Below the pieces are notes generated by a model that was given only the letters and a program-made list of their open reading frames with translations, had not been told where the DNA came from and did not search any database. A DNA stretch of 64,000 nucleotides from assembly GCF_017168335.1 (NCBI RefSeq), contig NZ_JABFAU010000004.1, positions 63,879 to 127,878 on the forward strand, written 5' to 3'. The DNA comes from Rhodococcus sp. KRD162. GTDB lineage: Bacteria; Actinomycetota; Actinomycetes; Mycobacteriales; Mycobacteriaceae. Positions 47,993 through 57,906 of this stretch are shown one piece after another. The position numbers and the translations under genes are program-made. Each line of letters starts with the position of its first letter. The stretch's first letter is position 1.

Positions 47993-49648
47993 ATGAAACC
48001 GGTCATTCTCAGCGTCGACGACGATCCCGGAGTATCGCGATCGGTCGCCCGCGACCTGCGCCGCCGCTACGGCGAGCGCTACCGTATCGTCCGCGCCGAA
48101 TCCGGTGCCGGAGCACTGGACGCACTCAGAGAACTCGCTCTGCGCGGCACCCCGGTCGCCATTTTGTTGGCCGACTACCGCATGCCCCAGATGAGCGGCA
48201 TGGAATTTCTCGAACAAGCAATGGACCTGTTCCCGACGGCCCGTCGCATTCTGCTCACCGCCTACGCCGATACCAATGCAGCGATCGACGCCATCAACGT
48301 CATCGATCTCGACTACTACCTGCTCAAGCCGTGGGATCCGCCCGAGGAAAAGCTCTACCCCGTGCTCGACGCCCAACTGGAGGCCTGGTGTGCCTACGAC
48401 CACCGCGCCACCTCGGACACCAAGATCATCGGCCATCGCTGGTCTGCGCGGTCCTCGGAGATTCGCGAGTTTCTCGCCCGAAATCAGCTGCCGTACCGGT
48501 GGTACATGTCCGACGAGTCCGAGGGTGCGCGGCTACTGGCCGCAGCCGGTGTGACCGAGGATCGACTTCCGGTGGTGATCACCACCGAAGGTGATGCGCT
48601 CGTCGAGCCTTCCGATGCCGCCCTCGGCGACCGGCTCGGCCTGACCGTCTCGCCCTCGGAGGAGTTCTACGATCTGGTCGTCATCGGCGGCGGTCCGGCA
48701 GGACTCGGCGCCGCGCTGTACGGCGCATCCGAGGGCCTGCGGACGACGCTGATCGAGCGCACCGCGACAGGCGGTCAGGCCGGGCAGAGTTCTCGCATCG
48801 AGAACTACCTGGGCTTTCCGGACGGCGTATCGGGAGCGCAGCTGGCCGAGCGGGCGAGGCGTCAAGCCCTCAAGTTCGGTGCCGAGGTCGTCACCACCCA
48901 GGATGTGGTGGGACTCGAGGTCAACGGTGCGGCGCGCACCGTGCGATTCGCGGACGGCCGAAGTATCAGCGCCCAGACGATCATCCTGTCCACCGGAGTC
49001 GCCTACCGCCGGTTGGACGCTCCCGGGATCGACGATTTCACCGGGCGGGGTGTGTTCTACGGATCTGCGATGACCGAGGCCGCGCGCTGCGCCGAGCAGG
49101 ATGTCTACATCGTCGGCGGAGCCAACTCGGCCGGTCAGGCCGCGGTGTACCTCGCGCGCGGTGCCAGGTCGGTCACCATCTTGATCCGGGCCACCTCACT
49201 CGAAGCATCGATGTCGTACTACCTGATCAAGCAGATCGAGGAGAATCCGAAGATCACCGTCCGGCCGTGCACCGAGGTCGCGGGTGTGGCCGGTGACGGT
49301 CACCTCGAATCGATCACGCTGCACAACAGGGCCACCGACGCCACCACGACCGTCGATGCGCAGTATCTGTTCCTGTTCATCGGAGCGGCCCCGCGCACCG
49401 AGTGGCTCGACGGAGTGCTCGTTCGGGACGATCATGGATTCGTGGTGACCGGGCCGGATCTCGTCGTCGATGGACGCGGTCCCGCCGGGTGGACTTCTGC
49501 CCGGCTCCCACACCACCTCGAGACGAGCGTGCCGGGCGTGTTCGCGGCCGGTGACGTGCGATCCGACTCGGCCAAACGCGTCGCGTCGGCAGTAGGAGAG
49601 GGAGCCATGGCCGTGATGCTGGTGCACAGATATCTGGCGAACCCGTGA
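47993..49648 (+). CDS. Response-regulator / thioredoxin-reductase-like FAD oxidoreductase fusion
   Basis: 551 residues from ATG 47993. Residues 1-125 are a receiver domain with acidic pocket (SVDDDPG), phosphoacceptor Asp61 (LLADYRMPQMSG) and Lys112 (LLKPWD). Residues 140-222 resemble a glutaredoxin-like domain without CxxC (IGHRWSARSSEIREFLARNQ). From 226 a two-nucleotide-domain reductase follows: VVIGGGPAGLGAALYGA for FAD, GGQAGQSSRIENYLGFP, and VYIVGGANSAGQAA for NADPH. At the site where thioredoxin reductases carry CATC, the sequence is FYGSAM, so no redox-active disulfide. It overlaps the kinase gene by four bases. Confidence 0.93.
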   Translation: MKPVILSVDDDPGVSRSVARDLRRRYGERYRIVRAESGAGALDALRELALRGTPVAILLADYRMPQMSGMEFLEQAMDLFPTARRILLTAYADTNAAIDAINVIDLDYYLLKPWDPPEEKLYPVLDAQLEAWCAYDHRATSDTKIIGHRWSARSSEIREFLARNQLPYRWYMSDESEGARLLAAAGVTEDRLPVVITTEGDALVEPSDAALGDRLGLTVSPSEEFYDLVVIGGGPAGLGAALYGASEGLRTTLIERTATGGQAGQSSRIENYLGFPDGVSGAQLAERARRQALKFGAEVVTTQDVVGLEVNGAARTVRFADGRSISAQTIILSTGVAYRRLDAPGIDDFTGRGVFYGSAMTEAARCAEQDVYIVGGANSAGQAAVYLARGARSVTILIRATSLEASMSYYLIKQIEENPKITVRPCTEVAGVAGDGHLESITLHNRATDATTTVDAQYLFLFIGAAPRTEWLDGVLVRDDHGFVVTGPDLVVDGRGPAGWTSARLPHHLETSVPGVFAAGDVRSDSAKRVASAVGEGAMAVMLVHRYLANP

Positions 49649-51078
49649 GCGCGTCGAGCTGTGAGCCGGAGGAATTGCGGACGCTGTTTCTGTTCGAGCA
49701 GCTCACCGACCCGCAGTTGGCGGAGCTGTGCCGGGAGGGACGCATCGAGACGATCGAACCGGGGCCGGTGTACTCGGAGGGTGATCCGGCGACGTGCTTC
49801 TACGTGCTGATCGACGGAGCGTTGGTGCTCTCGAAGCTGTCGGGCGGGGAGGACCTGGTGGTCAACCGGACCTCCCAGCGCGGGGTGTACGCAGGCGCGT
49901 GGCAGGCGTACCTGGGTGATCGGGTGCCGCAGACGTACCAGGGTTCGATGCGGGTGACCGAGCGTTCGCGGTTCTTCGTTCTCGATGCCGAGTGCTTCGC
50001 GGCCATCGTGCGGGAGTGGTTCCCGATGGCGCTGCACCTACTGGAGGGGCTGTTCTTCGGCAATCAGAGCACCAAACAGATAGTGGAGCAGCGAGAACGC
50101 TTGTTGGCCTTGGGTTCTCTGTCGGCCGGGCTGACGCACGAGCTGAACAACCCGGCCGCAGCCGCGGTGCGGGCGACGTCGGCGTTGCGTGACCGGGTGG
50201 CGCACATGCGGCAGAAGTTGGCGATGATCGCAGGCGGCACTCTCGATCGCGGCAGTATGGCGCATCTGGTCGGCCTGCAGAACGAGGCCGTGGAGTTGGT
50301 TGCCAAGGCTCCGAAGCTGACCGCGATGGAAGCCTCGGACCGCGAGGACGAACTCGGCGAGTGGTTCGAGGACAAGGGCATCGGTGGCGGTTGGGACCTG
50401 GCTCCGACGTTCGTCTCGGCCGGTCTCGATGTGCCGTGGCTCGACAAGGTTTCCGCGACGGTCGACGATCCGAGGATGCTCGAGGGGGCGATCCGGTGGC
50501 TCAACTACACCGTGGAAACCGAATTGCTGATGAACGAGATCGCGGATTCGACCACACGGATCTCGACGCTCGTCGAGGCAGCGAAGCAGTATTCGCAGAT
50601 GGATCGTGCGCCGTATCGATCGGTGGATGTGCACGAACTACTCGACAGCACCCTGATCATGTTGGGCCGCAAGATCGGTGACGATATCCGCGTGGTGAAG
50701 GAGTACGGCCCGGCGGTGCCGCCCATTCCTGCCTATGCCGCCGAACTCAATCAGGTATGGACCAATCTGATCGACAACGCCGTGCAGGCCATGGACGGTG
50801 CTGGGGTGTTGACGGTACGCACGTCCGTGGACGAAAACCGAGTCCAGATCGAGATATGCGACACCGGACCTGGTGTGCCGCAGGAGATTCGGTCGCGAAT
50901 CTTCGAGCCCTTCTTCACCACCAAGGCCGTCGGCGAGGGCACGGGTCTCGGCCTGGACATCTCGTGGCGGATCGTGGTGAACAAGCATCAGGGTGATCTG
51001 CGGGTGGTGTCCGAGCCCGGCGACACGCGATTCGTCGTGCGACTGCCCGTCGACCCGGCGACAGAGGAGCAACCATGA
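49645..51078 (+). CDS. Cyclic-nucleotide-binding-domain histidine kinase
   Basis: 477 residues from GTG 49645. Residues about 10-125 form a cNMP-type sensor domain (FEQLTDPQLAELCREGRIET, IDGALVLSKLSGGEDLVVNR). The dimerisation box LTHELNNPAAAAVR gives His165. A roughly 140-residue helical region follows, and the HATPase domain contains NQVWTNLIDNAVQAMD, DTGPGVP and TKAVGEGTGLGLDISWR. The H-box type (HELNNP) is found in kinases that phosphorylate receivers; the fused receiver gene upstream is the obvious partner. Its stop overlaps the zinc-finger gene (ATGA). Confidence 0.93.
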   Translation: MSASSCEPEELRTLFLFEQLTDPQLAELCREGRIETIEPGPVYSEGDPATCFYVLIDGALVLSKLSGGEDLVVNRTSQRGVYAGAWQAYLGDRVPQTYQGSMRVTERSRFFVLDAECFAAIVREWFPMALHLLEGLFFGNQSTKQIVEQRERLLALGSLSAGLTHELNNPAAAAVRATSALRDRVAHMRQKLAMIAGGTLDRGSMAHLVGLQNEAVELVAKAPKLTAMEASDREDELGEWFEDKGIGGGWDLAPTFVSAGLDVPWLDKVSATVDDPRMLEGAIRWLNYTVETELLMNEIADSTTRISTLVEAAKQYSQMDRAPYRSVDVHELLDSTLIMLGRKIGDDIRVVKEYGPAVPPIPAYAAELNQVWTNLIDNAVQAMDGAGVLTVRTSVDENRVQIEICDTGPGVPQEIRSRIFEPFFTTKAVGEGTGLGLDISWRIVVNKHQGDLRVVSEPGDTRFVVRLPVDPATEEQP

Positions 51079-51419
51079 CCATCGAAGGCATCGACCCACA
51101 GGTACCGCCGTCGGGCCCGGGGTGTGTCGAGTGCACGCAGTCGCAGGGGTGGTGGGTCCATCTGCGTCGGTGTGCACAGTGTGGTCACATCGGATGTTGT
51201 GATTCCTCGCCTTCGCAGCACGCGAGCAAACACGCCGAGTCCACTCGGCATCAATTCGTGCGCAGTTACGAGCCGGGCGAGGACTGGTTCTACAACTACG
51301 CTGACGAGCAGATGTACGATGGCCCGGAATTGGCTCCACCGCAACATCGTCCACTCGACCAGACGGTTCCCGGTCCGCGGGAGCGGGTGCCGTCCAACTG
51401 GCAGGCTCTGCTCAATTGA
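51075..51419 (+). CDS. UBP-type zinc-finger protein
   Basis: 114 residues from ATG 51075. Zn-finger UBP pattern: Cys17-x2-Cys20 (GCVECTQSQGWWVHL), Cys33-x2-Cys36 (RCAQCGHIGCCDSS), then His49, His53 and His59 in SQHASKHAESTRHQFVRSY. The tail (EDWFYNYADEQMYDGPELAP) is acidic. In eukaryotes this fold binds the free C-terminal Gly-Gly of ubiquitin; the bacterial binding partner is unknown. It is coupled to the kinase gene in a regular operon. Confidence 0.92.
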   Translation: MTIEGIDPQVPPSGPGCVECTQSQGWWVHLRRCAQCGHIGCCDSSPSQHASKHAESTRHQFVRSYEPGEDWFYNYADEQMYDGPELAPPQHRPLDQTVPGPRERVPSNWQALLN

Positions 51420-51835
51420 ACGAGAATCTCACGCGCCCCACCGACGAATCGGCCGAGGATTTCCTGGCCGCCGTGCAGCATCCGGTTCGGCGTGCGGACG
51501 GGCTCGCGCTCGCGGAGACGATGGGTCGGGTGACCGGGCAGCCGGCCGTGATGTGGGGGCCGACGATGGTGGGTTTCGGTTCCTACCGGTACACGACGGG
51601 CAGCGGCCGTCGAGGGGAGTACTTCGTCGTCGGGTTCTCCCCGCGTAAGTCGAGTCTGACGGTGTACGGCGCCACGTACGCCCCGGAATCGGATGCGTTG
51701 CTCGAACAGTTGGGGAAGCACAGGCGAGGAGCAGGTTGCCTGTACGTGAACAAGCTCGCGGACGTGGACACAGCGATCCTCGAGCAATTGGTGGCATACA
51801 ACTATCGGTACATTCTGGGTAATCTCGCGTCATGA
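51416..51835 (+). CDS. DUF1801-like protein
   Basis: 139 residues from TTG 51416, which overlaps the zinc-finger stop (TTGA). The sequence EDFLAAVQHPVRRADGLALA, then MWGPTMVGFGSYRY, FVVGFSPRKSSLTVYG and GCLYVNKLADVDTAILEQLV matches the DUF1801 / YdhG-like fold (a small alpha/beta domain found in many redox or stress contexts). Function unknown. Fourth gene of the redox-signalling operon by overlap. Confidence 0.8.
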   Translation: MNENLTRPTDESAEDFLAAVQHPVRRADGLALAETMGRVTGQPAVMWGPTMVGFGSYRYTTGSGRRGEYFVVGFSPRKSSLTVYGATYAPESDALLEQLGKHRRGAGCLYVNKLADVDTAILEQLVAYNYRYILGNLAS

Positions 51836-51906
51836 CCTCGACCGCGGCGGTGCGCACGCAGGCTCCGACGTCATGAAGTCGACCACGAGCAGCAGAAGGC
51901 CGGAAT

Positions 51907-52512
51907 ATGAGTAGAAGCGTTGCAATTCTCCTGTTCGACGATGTCGAGGTGCTCGACGCGTGCGGTCCGTTCGAGGTGTTCTCGGTGGCCAATAGGGTGG
52001 CCGAACGAGCGGGGAGCCCGGTGCCTTTCGAGGTGACACTCGTCGGGATCGAGGACAGGGCGGTTGTTGCTCGAGGTGCCATGAGGATCGGCGTCGACAC
52101 CACGATCGAGGACCCGCGGGGATACGACGTCGTCGTGGTCCCTGGCGGTGTCGTCGATGCTGTCTCGGCCGACAGTCGAGTTCTGCAGTGGTTGAAGGGC
52201 CTTCGGCCCGACGCCGAGTTGATGGCGTCGGTGTGCACCGGCGCTTTCGTTCTGGCGGCGGCGGGGCTGCTCGATGCTCGTCCGGTCACCACGCACTGGG
52301 AAGATCTGGACTTACTGCGGGAAAGCTGGCCCGCGCTCATCGTGCACGAGGGCGTTCGGTACCTCGATCACGGCGATCTGGCGACGTCGGCGGGAATCAG
52401 CGCCGGCCTCGATCTGGCGTTGCATCTGGTCGCGCGGTGGGCGGGTGCGGATCACGCGCTCGCCACCGCGGGCCAGATGGATTACGACTGGTCAGGCGCT
52501 GAGCACCCGTAG
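51907..52512 (+). CDS. DJ-1/PfpI-family protein
   Basis: 201 residues from ATG 51907. The class I glutaminase-like fold has the nucleophile elbow SVCTGAFVLAAAGLLD (Cys at about residue 104), an acidic residue in DDVEVLDACGPFEVFSVAN (the Glu/Asp before it), and VVVVPGGVVDAV. This is the branch of proteins like isocyanide hydratases and AraC-regulator sensor domains without HTH. Substrate unknown. Its last 21 bases overlap the DoxX gene on the other strand. Confidence 0.85.
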   Translation: MSRSVAILLFDDVEVLDACGPFEVFSVANRVAERAGSPVPFEVTLVGIEDRAVVARGAMRIGVDTTIEDPRGYDVVVVPGGVVDAVSADSRVLQWLKGLRPDAELMASVCTGAFVLAAAGLLDARPVTTHWEDLDLLRESWPALIVHEGVRYLDHGDLATSAGISAGLDLALHLVARWAGADHALATAGQMDYDWSGAEHP

Positions 52513-52854
52513 AACCAGGACGACGACGGCGAACACGGCCAGCCCGGCCGCCGGCGCGAATTGCTTGTCCTTGGCGCGCAGGTGCGCGGTGACGGCACCG
52601 ATGAAGTAAGCAATGACGCCGACGGCCGCCGCGACACCGATGGGCCACACGACCAGGCCGACGAGAAGGCCGAGGGCACCCAGGATTTCGAGGTAGGCGA
52701 GCCACGGAATCTTGTCGGTGGGAACGCCGACCTGCTCGAGCATCGGAATCACCGAGGGGTTGCGCGTCAGTTTTCCGATCGCGGAGACCGTGAGCGCCAC
52801 GGCGAGGAGCACCGAGGCGATGAGGGTTGCAATGAACATGAGCCCTGCTTTCAT
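52492..52854 (-). CDS. DoxX-family membrane protein
   Basis: 120 residues from ATG 52854 (MKAGLMFIATLIASVLLAVA). Four transmembrane helices: FIATLIASVLLAVALTVSAI, YLEILGALGLLVGLVVWPIG, VAAAVGVIAYFIGAVTAHL and AAGLAVFAVVVLVLRVL. The sequence SAIGKLTRNPSVIPMLEQVG is the DoxX pattern. The frame to 53139 adds non-family residues. Such proteins associate with oxidative or thiol stress. The divergent HxlR regulator 64 bases away probably controls it. Confidence 0.85.
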   Translation of the reverse strand: MKAGLMFIATLIASVLLAVALTVSAIGKLTRNPSVIPMLEQVGVPTDKIPWLAYLEILGALGLLVGLVVWPIGVAAAVGVIAYFIGAVTAHLRAKDKQFAPAAGLAVFAVVVLVLRVLSA

Positions 52855-52918
52855 TTCTGGGGTCACTAGCAATTCAGAAGTAGCCGGGCGGACTGTAGCA
52901 CCTCGGTAGGGTTGTTTC

Positions 52919-53248
52919 ATGGCCCCCGACGAGCAGCCCCATGAGTCTCGTGCCTGCGACGGAGCTCTCGCCAAAGCCTTCGGTTGCCTCGGCAAGAGAT
53001 GGAACGGACTGTTGCTGGCCACTCTGATGGACGGTCCGATGGGATTCTCGGACCTACGGCGTGCAGTGGGGAGCATCAGCGATTCGGTGCTCTCGGATCG
53101 ACTGGGCGAACTCGGCACCGCCGGACTTGTTGCGCGCACCGTCGACGAGGGCCCGCCTACGTCGGTGCAGTACAGCCTGACGAAGTCGGGTCGGGCACTG
53201 TCGCCGTCCCTGCAGGCACTGACCGATTGGGCTTCGAAAAATCTCTGA
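52919..53248 (+). CDS. HxlR-family transcriptional regulator
   Basis: 109 residues from ATG 52919. Winged-helix HxlR features: DGALAKAFGCLGKRWNGLLL (about 20-39), LMDGPMGFSDLRRAVGSIS, VLSDRLGELGTAGLVAR and PTSVQYSLTKSGRALSPSLQ. An N-terminal Cys (RACDGAL, residue 13) lies where redox-sensing HxlR members such as HypR have their sensor cysteine. Divergent location relative to doxX suggests direct control. It is convergent with the BCCT transporter gene. Confidence 0.88.
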   Translation: MAPDEQPHESRACDGALAKAFGCLGKRWNGLLLATLMDGPMGFSDLRRAVGSISDSVLSDRLGELGTAGLVARTVDEGPPTSVQYSLTKSGRALSPSLQALTDWASKNL

Positions 53249-53276
53249 CCCCCGCGGCAATCGCGAGGGTCAGAGA
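53242..53276. terminator. Bidirectional hairpin between HxlR and BCCT genes
   Basis: Arms TCTCTGACCC (53242-53251) and GGGTCAGAGA (53267-53276) are perfect complements; inside them CGCG and CGCG pair around loop GCAAT. The left arm spans the HxlR stop codon, and the BCCT stop lies 13 bases after the right arm. No U-run is present on either strand except AAAAA before the left arm on the BCCT side. Confidence 0.6.
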
Positions 53277-53289
53277 ACGAGCGGTCGAA

Positions 53290-55158
53290 TCAGGCCGAGT
53301 GATTGTTCTGATTCTGGCCTTCGGCGGAGTCTGCGAACTCCTGGGTGTCGAAAACCTCACCGCCGAGCGGATCGACGGGAGCGTTGTCACTGGAGTACTC
53401 GACGGCCCCGGTTTCGGGATGGACCTCGAGCTCCTCGGTGGACACCTCGTGCACCGCCAGCATGACCGTGCCGCCGCCGCGAGGCGTCGACAACCCATCC
53501 CGTGAGGGACTGAGACCGGAGAACGTCGAGGAGATGCCGACTCGCTTGCGCTTGGCCGGCGCGGTGGCGTCACCCGCCACGGCCTCGGGAGTGGCGACGG
53601 CCTCGTCGGTTGCGGTGACGCGGATGTACCGCGGCGTGGTGGCGACGTCGTAGCGGAACGCCTTGAGCATCGACACACACGCGAGCACGAGAACCACCGA
53701 GAACGGTACGGCCGTGGCTATCGACATCGTCTGTAGAGCGGTCAGGGAACTCGTTCCACCGACCAACAGCAGCACGGCTGCGGCAACACCTTCCAGGACT
53801 GCCCAGTAGACCCGGGTGATCCTCGGTGTCTCCAGTTCTCCGCCGGTGGAGAGGATATCGACCACCAGTGAGCCGGAGTCCGAGGATGTGACGAAGAAGA
53901 ACACGATGACCGCGATGGCGATGACGCTGGTGATGGTGGCCAGCGGCAGGCCGTCGAGCATCTGGAAGAGGCTGGTGTTGTTGTTCACCGCGCCGTCGGC
54001 GTCGAGCAAATTCCCCTCGTTGCGCTGCCGCAGGATGCCGGTGTCACCGAAGATGGTGAACCACAGCGAGCCGACGATCGTCGGGGCCAAGAGCACACCG
54101 AAAACGAACTCGCGAATGGTACGGCCGCGGGAGATGCGGGCGATGAACATACCGACGAAGGGCGCCCAGCTCATCCACCAGCCCCAGTAGAAGATGGTCC
54201 AGCCGGCAGCCCAGCCGTCGTCCGCGAACGGTGAAGTGCGGAGCGCCAACTCGGGCAGGGCCTGGACGTAGCCGCCCAGGTTCTGAACCCAGGACTGCAT
54301 CAGGAACAGGGTCGGTCCGAGAATCAGCACGAACACTGCCAGTGCCCCGGCCATCGCCATGTTGATGTTCGAGAGCCACTTGAGGCCCTTGGACACTCCG
54401 GTCACCACCGAGAACGTGGCGATGCCGGTGATGAGGGCGATCAACAGCACGACGAACCAGTTGGTGGTCTCCACCCAGCCCAGGTACTCGAGGCCTGCCG
54501 AGATCTGTTGGACGCCGAATCCGAGCGAGGTCGCCACGCCGAACAGGGTGCCGATGATCGCGACCGCGTCGATGGCATGTCCGATGCCGCCCTCGATGCG
54601 CTTGCGGCCGAGCAGTGGCTCGAGCAGCCACCGCACCGTCAGCGGCCTGCCCTTGCGGTAGGTCATGTATGCCATGCCGAGACCGACGACGACGTAGATG
54701 GCCCACGCGTGCAGACCCCAGTGGAACAGCGTCAATTCCATCGCCTGGCGACCGGCTGCGTCGGTGGATCCGGGAATGCCGCCTGCTTCGGGCGGATTGA
54801 CGTAGTGCGAGAGTGGCTCGGCGACGCCGTAGAACACCAGGCCGATGCCCATGCCTGCGCTGAACAGCATGGCGAACCAGGACAGGACGCCGAATTCGGG
54901 CTTCTCGTCGTCACGGCCGAGGCGGATGTTGCCGACGCGGCTCAGGCCGCAGTACAGCGCGAACAGTACGAAACCGGTGGCAGCGAGGATGTACCACCAC
55001 CCGACGCCGTCGGCGATGATGCCGTTGAGGGTGTCGAAGGCGTCGGCGGCAGTCGATGCGTAGATGACCGAAAAGGCGATCATCCCGATGATCACCACCG
55101 ATGCCGGGACGAAGACCGGCTTGAGCAGGCCTCCCCAAGCTTCTTTTATTGCTTTCAC
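53290..55158 (-). CDS. BCCT-family betaine/choline/carnitine transporter
   Basis: 622 residues, 12 membrane helices. Typical positions: SVVIIGMIAFSVIYASTAAD, then GVLSWFAMLFSAGMGIGLVF with YGVAEPLSHYVNPP, the substrate Trp region in WTIFYWGWWMSWAPFVGMFI and ISRGRTIREFVFGVLL. The C-terminal cytoplasmic tail of about 110 residues (KRKRVGISSTFSGLSPSRDG, then acidic VHPETGAVEYSSDNA) is longer than in many relatives and could sense osmotic strength as in BetP. It takes up glycine betaine or related compounds with Na+ or H+. Start ATG 55158. Confidence 0.93.
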   Translation of the reverse strand: MKAIKEAWGGLLKPVFVPASVVIIGMIAFSVIYASTAADAFDTLNGIIADGVGWWYILAATGFVLFALYCGLSRVGNIRLGRDDEKPEFGVLSWFAMLFSAGMGIGLVFYGVAEPLSHYVNPPEAGGIPGSTDAAGRQAMELTLFHWGLHAWAIYVVVGLGMAYMTYRKGRPLTVRWLLEPLLGRKRIEGGIGHAIDAVAIIGTLFGVATSLGFGVQQISAGLEYLGWVETTNWFVVLLIALITGIATFSVVTGVSKGLKWLSNINMAMAGALAVFVLILGPTLFLMQSWVQNLGGYVQALPELALRTSPFADDGWAAGWTIFYWGWWMSWAPFVGMFIARISRGRTIREFVFGVLLAPTIVGSLWFTIFGDTGILRQRNEGNLLDADGAVNNNTSLFQMLDGLPLATITSVIAIAVIVFFFVTSSDSGSLVVDILSTGGELETPRITRVYWAVLEGVAAAVLLLVGGTSSLTALQTMSIATAVPFSVVLVLACVSMLKAFRYDVATTPRYIRVTATDEAVATPEAVAGDATAPAKRKRVGISSTFSGLSPSRDGLSTPRGGGTVMLAVHEVSTEELEVHPETGAVEYSSDNAPVDPLGGEVFDTQEFADSAEGQNQNNHSA

Positions 55159-55574
55159 TTACTTGACTTCCTTAGAACTCGAGTCGCCGTAATCGGCTGA
55201 CCACTAACGGTTTGCCGTTCTTCTTCTCTTGTTTTGGTCAAGTACCACTAGTCACCATAAACGACGTCGGCGCAGGTGGCGAAACTCGAGAGCACTGGGG
55301 TGCAGTGTGTGATCAAGCCGTGACCGGAGCGATCGGAGTCGATCGAGTCGCCTGGTATGTCACATGCAGGTCAGTTGTCGGTTGCTCGATGGCGCAGTCC
55401 GGGCCTCGACGACCCGCCTTCCGGCCGCCAGGCTTCGCCGGTGCCACGGGTGCTCGGCAGGCTCCGAGGTTGCCGAGCGCGGACCGTCGATGCTCGCCGC
55501 CGGGTACCTGCCCGTCACGTGCCCGGCGGTGGCGTCGGACATGGGGTTGTCGTGGTTCGCCGTTGGCGGACGAC

Positions 55575-55601
55575 CTTGCACTCGCCATGGTCGAGTGCTA
55601 G
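55575..55601. promoter_or_regulatory. CIRCE operator 1 (HrcA)
   Basis: CTTGCACTC-N9-GAGTGCTAG with 8 of 9 matching arm positions to the CIRCE consensus TTAGCACTC-N9-GAGTGCTAA. Located 142-169 bases before groEL. Confidence 0.85.
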
Positions 55602-55609
55602 AAATGCAG

Positions 55610-57369
<1,760 letters not shown>

Positions 57370-57390
57370 GTCCAGCCCCTACGCACGAGA

Positions 57391-57425
57391 AAAGCCCGGC
57401 CCCTGTCGAGGGGGTCGGGCTTTTT
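57391..57425 (+). terminator. Intrinsic terminator of groEL
   Basis: AAAGCCCG, G-U wobble and CCCC pair with GGGG and CGGGCTTT around loop TGTCGAG, giving a 13-bp GC-rich stem followed by TTTTT. It starts 21 bases after the groEL stop. The AAA-side run would serve the convergent VOC gene too. Confidence 0.9.
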
Positions 57426-57439
57426 CGTGGTTCGAAGCG

Positions 57440-57793
57440 TCAGTCCCGGTGATACGCGATGTTGACCACGTTGCCGTCGGGCGCGCGCACGAAGAAGCGG
57501 CGCACACCCCACGACTCGGTCGTCAGTGGATGCACGATCTCGTAGCCGAGCTTCTGCGCTTCGACGTAGGCGCCCTCGACATCATCGGTGAGAACCGACA
57601 TCACCGAATCCTCCGGTGCGCTCGCATCCCCGGCCACCAACTGAACGCTGACCGGTCGGTCGGGCGAGGTCAGCCGAGCGACCCAACCCATGTCGAACTC
57701 CTCCGAACGTAGACCGAGGAACTCGGAGTAGAACGACTTGGCCGCGTCCACGTTCGGTACGCGCAGATTGGTGATGATGCTCCTCGTTCTCAT
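57440..57793 (-). CDS. VOC-family (glyoxalase-like) protein
   Basis: 117 residues from ATG 57793. Beta-alpha-beta-beta-beta modules: IITNLRVPNVDAAKSFYSEF with LGLRSEEFDMGWVARLT, and DDVEGAYVEAQKLGYEIVHP with RRFFVRAPDGNVVNIAYH at the end. Metal ligands typical of glyoxalase I are not clear; the first-strand His is replaced by Asn. It resembles resistance or dioxygenase-type VOC proteins of unknown substrate. Confidence 0.85.
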   Translation of the reverse strand: MRTRSIITNLRVPNVDAAKSFYSEFLGLRSEEFDMGWVARLTSPDRPVSVQLVAGDASAPEDSVMSVLTDDVEGAYVEAQKLGYEIVHPLTTESWGVRRFFVRAPDGNVVNIAYHRD

Positions 57794-57906
57794 CGAACTC
57801 TCCTCCGATACGTCGATGGCAGGTGGCCTGGACGTTCGACGCTAACAGCGCAGTTGGCGGCTGTCCGGTGGTTGAGTGAACGGCCGTCATGTGTTTAGTG
57901 TGGGTA

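Noticed and set aside
55212..55601. 129-codon plus-strand frame before groEL
   Set aside because: Crosses the CIRCE region, has Arg/Pro/Cys-rich residues and no recognisable domain.
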